64,000 nt of DNA from positions 62,001 through 126,000 of the forward strand of contig JAEWRN010000007.1 of NCBI GenBank assembly GCA_023460035.1, read 5' to 3'. A program made the translations under genes and the position numbers. Of this stretch, positions 62,163 to 64,000 are shown piece after piece (the first letter of the stretch is position 1; each line of letters opens with the position of its first letter). This stretch comes from Bacillota bacterium (GTDB taxonomy: Bacteria; Bacillota; Clostridia; Oscillospirales; Ruminococcaceae). Under the pieces are notes generated by a model. The model was not told the DNA's origin and searched no databases. It saw only the letters and a program-made list of their open reading frames with translations.

Positions 62163-62210
62163 TGTGACTTTAGTGTGAGAGAGCTTGGTTTTGTGTGAGA
62201 AAGCTGTGAG
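62163..62210 (-). promoter_or_regulatory. phased TGTGAG repeats upstream of the Trk operon
   Basis: TGTGAC at 62163 and TGTGAG at 62174, 62194 and 62205 (plus-strand reading). Spacings are 11, 20 and 11 bases, giving two direct-repeat pairs with one-turn spacing, the usual layout of OmpR/KdpE-type binding sites. They lie between the KdpE-like gene and the Trk operon. Confidence 0.6.
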
Positions 62211-62211
62211 A

Positions 62212-62255
62212 AAACGACAAGGCACCCCAGCATTTGCTGGGGTGCCTTGTCGTTT
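62212..62255 (-). terminator. terminator of the kdpDE-like operon
   Basis: A perfect 20-bp stem with an ATTT loop (62212-62231 with 62236-62255), 33 bases after the KdpE stop. Confidence 0.92.
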
Positions 62256-62288
62256 GATTAAACTGTTTGCAAGCGCGGGGGCGGCCGG

Positions 62289-62987
62289 CTATTCGTCTAC
62301 CAGGCGATACCCCACGCCAATTTCAGTGAGGATATACCGCGGTTTTGCCGGGTTGGCTTCAATTTTTCGCCTCAGCCCCGCCATTAACGCGCGCAGGGCC
62401 TGCGTGTCGCTGCCATAGCCAACACCGTAAAGTTCGTTGATGATATATTTTGTGGTGAGCACCTTGCCAACATTATTAAAAAGCAGGGCCAAAAGGCTGT
62501 ATTCCAAAGGAGTGAGGTGAATTGGGGCATCGTTTAAAGTGACGAGGCGCTTGACTAAGTCAATCGAAAGTTGATTGACACAGAGAATCGGGGATTTTCG
62601 GCTGCGGCCCTCTTGGTAGAGATGGCGCAGCGCAACGCGAATACGGGCGAGCAGCTCCGTCGCTGAAAATGGCTTAGTGAGGTAGTCGTCTGCGCCGTTA
62701 TCCAGTGCTGCGGCCTTTTCTTTGTCCTGGTCACGCGCCGAAACGACAATGATGGGCATGGTAGACCATTCGCGAACCTTTTTAATGACCTCCATCCCGT
62801 CAAAATCCGGTAGGCCAAGGTCTAAAACCATCAGGTCAATCTGGCTGGATACCAGCTGCGAAAGCGCGGCCTGTGCGGTGCTGACCGTAATGCAGGTAAA
62901 CCCCGCCTGTTTTAATGAGTAGAAGATAAAATTGCGAATTTGGGCATCGTCCTCGACGATGAGAATCGTTTCATTGCCGTTCGTCAT
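62289..62987 (-). CDS. KdpE-like OmpR-family response regulator
   Basis: 232 aa. Receiver domain with acidic pair ED-D near 12-14, phospho-acceptor Asp56 (MVLDLGLPDFDG), Lys in YLTKPF; then an OmpR winged helix (HLTPLEYSLLALLFNNVGKVLTTKYIINELYG). The LDLGLPD and C-terminal blocks are KdpE-like. GGAGATG precedes ATG. It overlaps the kinase gene by 17 bases. With no kdpFABC here, the Trk genes next door are the probable target. Confidence 0.9.
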   Translation of the reverse strand: MTNGNETILIVEDDAQIRNFIFYSLKQAGFTCITVSTAQAALSQLVSSQIDLMVLDLGLPDFDGMEVIKKVREWSTMPIIVVSARDQDKEKAAALDNGADDYLTKPFSATELLARIRVALRHLYQEGRSRKSPILCVNQLSIDLVKRLVTLNDAPIHLTPLEYSLLALLFNNVGKVLTTKYIINELYGVGYGSDTQALRALMAGLRRKIEANPAKPRYILTEIGVGYRLVDE

Positions 62988-64000
62988 GTTGTTTCATCTC
63001 CAATGGCAACGTAAATACAAATTCTGAACCGGGGCCGTCGGTTCGGTTTCGGGCGAGTATCGTGCCGCCATGTGCCGCAACAACCGAACTGCAAATGGCA
63101 AGCCCCAGCCCCACACCGCGCTCGGTGTCCGGGCCTTTTGCGCGCGTGGTATAAAAGGCCTGAAAAATATTTGGCAGGTCCTCTTCACGGATCCCGCTGC
63201 CGCGGTCTGCAATCGTGAACACGACCAGCTGATGATCGGCGTCTTTTTTAACGGAAACACTGATCTCCTGGTTGGCAGTGGTGTGCTTGATGGCGTTGTC
63301 CAGCAGGTTGACCAGTGTTTGCTCGATTAACCTTGCGTCCATTGGCACAAGCAGTATTTCGTCGGGGATATGGACCAAAATTTCACGGTCGGGTGCCCGT
63401 TTGGCACAGGCGGCAACGGCGACGCCAATCACCTCTTCCACCGCTTCAGCCTCCTTGCTCAGCACAAGGTTGCCGTCCTGAAGCCGTGTCAAATTGAGAA
63501 TATTTTCCATCATAGAGTGCAGCCAATCCGCATCGCTGTAAATATCCGCGGCAAGCGTGTGGCGCTCGTCTGCTTCATCGGTCATGTCCATCAGCATTTC
63601 CGACGTGCCCATAATGCCGGAAAGCGGGGTGCGCAAATCATGAGAGATGGCGCGCAAAAGGTTGCTGCGATAGCGTTCCCGCTCGGTTTTCTGCCGCGAT
63701 TTCTGTTCTTCCTCGGCACTGCGAAAGCGGTCCATGGCAAGTGCCGCACTCTCAATCATCGAGTGCAAAAGCCGGGTTTGCGTCTCGCTCATGGGCTGCG
63801 CAGTTTCTGCGGGGATGCGCAATATGCCCAGAATGGCATTTCTTCCGTAAATGGGCCAGTCGTAAAATTCGGTTCCGATGTCGTAGGGGGTGCGAAGCCC
63901 TTCGATGCGGTGTTTTAATTCAGACGGGTTTTCCACATGGCGGCGGACCTGGTTTTTTTCGTCCTGCTGCTGGATAAAGCTTTGTTCCGGCTGGCCGTTT
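62971..64000 (-). CDS. KdpD-like sensor histidine kinase (5' part outside window)
   Basis: About 343 C-terminal residues are present and the frame is open to the window edge. A GAF-like stretch (GRNAILGILRIPAETAQPMSETQ) precedes the H-box (RAISHDLRTPLSGIMG), N-box (NLLDNAIKHT), G1 (DRGSGI) and G2 (GVGLGLAI). The arrangement matches the cytoplasmic end of KdpD, which senses K+ and turgor. It phosphorylates the response regulator downstream. Confidence 0.9.
   Translation of the reverse strand, partial: NGQPEQSFIQQQDEKNQVRRHVENPSELKHRIEGLRTPYDIGTEFYDWPIYGRNAILGILRIPAETAQPMSETQTRLLHSMIESAALAMDRFRSAEEEQKSRQKTERERYRSNLLRAISHDLRTPLSGIMGTSEMLMDMTDEADERHTLAADIYSDADWLHSMMENILNLTRLQDGNLVLSKEAEAVEEVIGVAVAACAKRAPDREILVHIPDEILLVPMDARLIEQTLVNLLDNAIKHTTANQEISVSVKKDADHQLVVFTIADRGSGIREEDLPNIFQAFYTTRAKGPDTERGVGLGLAICSSVVAAHGGTILARNRTDGPGSEFVFTLPLEMKQHDERQ

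Noticed and set aside
62289..64000. kdpFABC potassium pump locus
   Set aside because: Only the KdpDE-like regulators are seen; none of the pump subunits is in the window, and the transporter here is Trk type.

Overview
The window looks like chromosomal DNA of a gut-type anaerobic Bacillota, most likely an Oscillospiraceae-like Clostridia. This is inferred from strong Shine-Dalgarno sites, many short operons ending in hairpin terminators, a DUF4956/VTC cassette, a class II hybrid-cluster protein, and a carbohydrate-catabolic island with GPH transport and AraC/ROK/GntR/TetR regulators. No rRNA, tRNA, CRISPR array, integrase or transposase was seen.

Region 1 (1-22.4 kb, GC-rich). A DapB-like oxidoreductase is followed by small envelope genes and two alpha/beta hydrolases. 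A PucR-type regulator then faces a redox operon: a 644-aa old-yellow-enzyme/FAD fusion, two SDRs and a membrane protein. Next come an NTF2-like protein, a DUF4280 (PAAR-like) protein and a spike-like beta-repeat protein with no injection machinery around them. After these are an Asp/Glu racemase homologue, a GNAT, a DUF5131 protein and a ROK-MFS pair with a promoter-embedded operator. The region ends with a beta-helix lipoprotein / VTC polyphosphate polymerase / DUF4956 operon, preceded by four 11-bp-phased repeats resembling a Gram-positive Pho box.

Region 2 (22.43-54.80 kb) is a catabolic island of about 32.4 kb bounded by 129-bp direct repeats. Each repeat holds the last 23 codons of the DUF4956 gene plus its terminator; the only two differences are a compensated base pair in the terminator stem. 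Inside are GH3, GH78 (two), GH2, GH43 and GH1 enzymes without signal peptides, a GPH symporter, rhamnose catabolism (rhaB, rhaA, rhaD) and glucuronate catabolism (uxaC, uxuA, an SDR mannonate dehydrogenase, kdgK, eda). A TetR-controlled MATE exporter and an SDR are also present. The layout suggests import of small rhamnose/glucuronate-bearing glycosides, cytoplasmic deglycosylation, catabolism of both sugars to central metabolism, and possibly modification and export of aglycones. GntR-type operators (TTGTATACAA) are embedded in clear sigma-70 promoters of the uronate genes.

Region 3 (54.9-64 kb, all minus strand). hcp has a palindrome centred near -41.5. A potassium-uptake block follows: one TrkH, two pairs of TrkA/RCK proteins, an otherwise easily missed 34-aa membrane protein, an OB-fold protein, a TPR protein and another small membrane protein. 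The block is headed by 11-bp-spaced TGTGAG repeats and lies next to a KdpE/KdpD-like two-component system whose kinase runs off the window edge.
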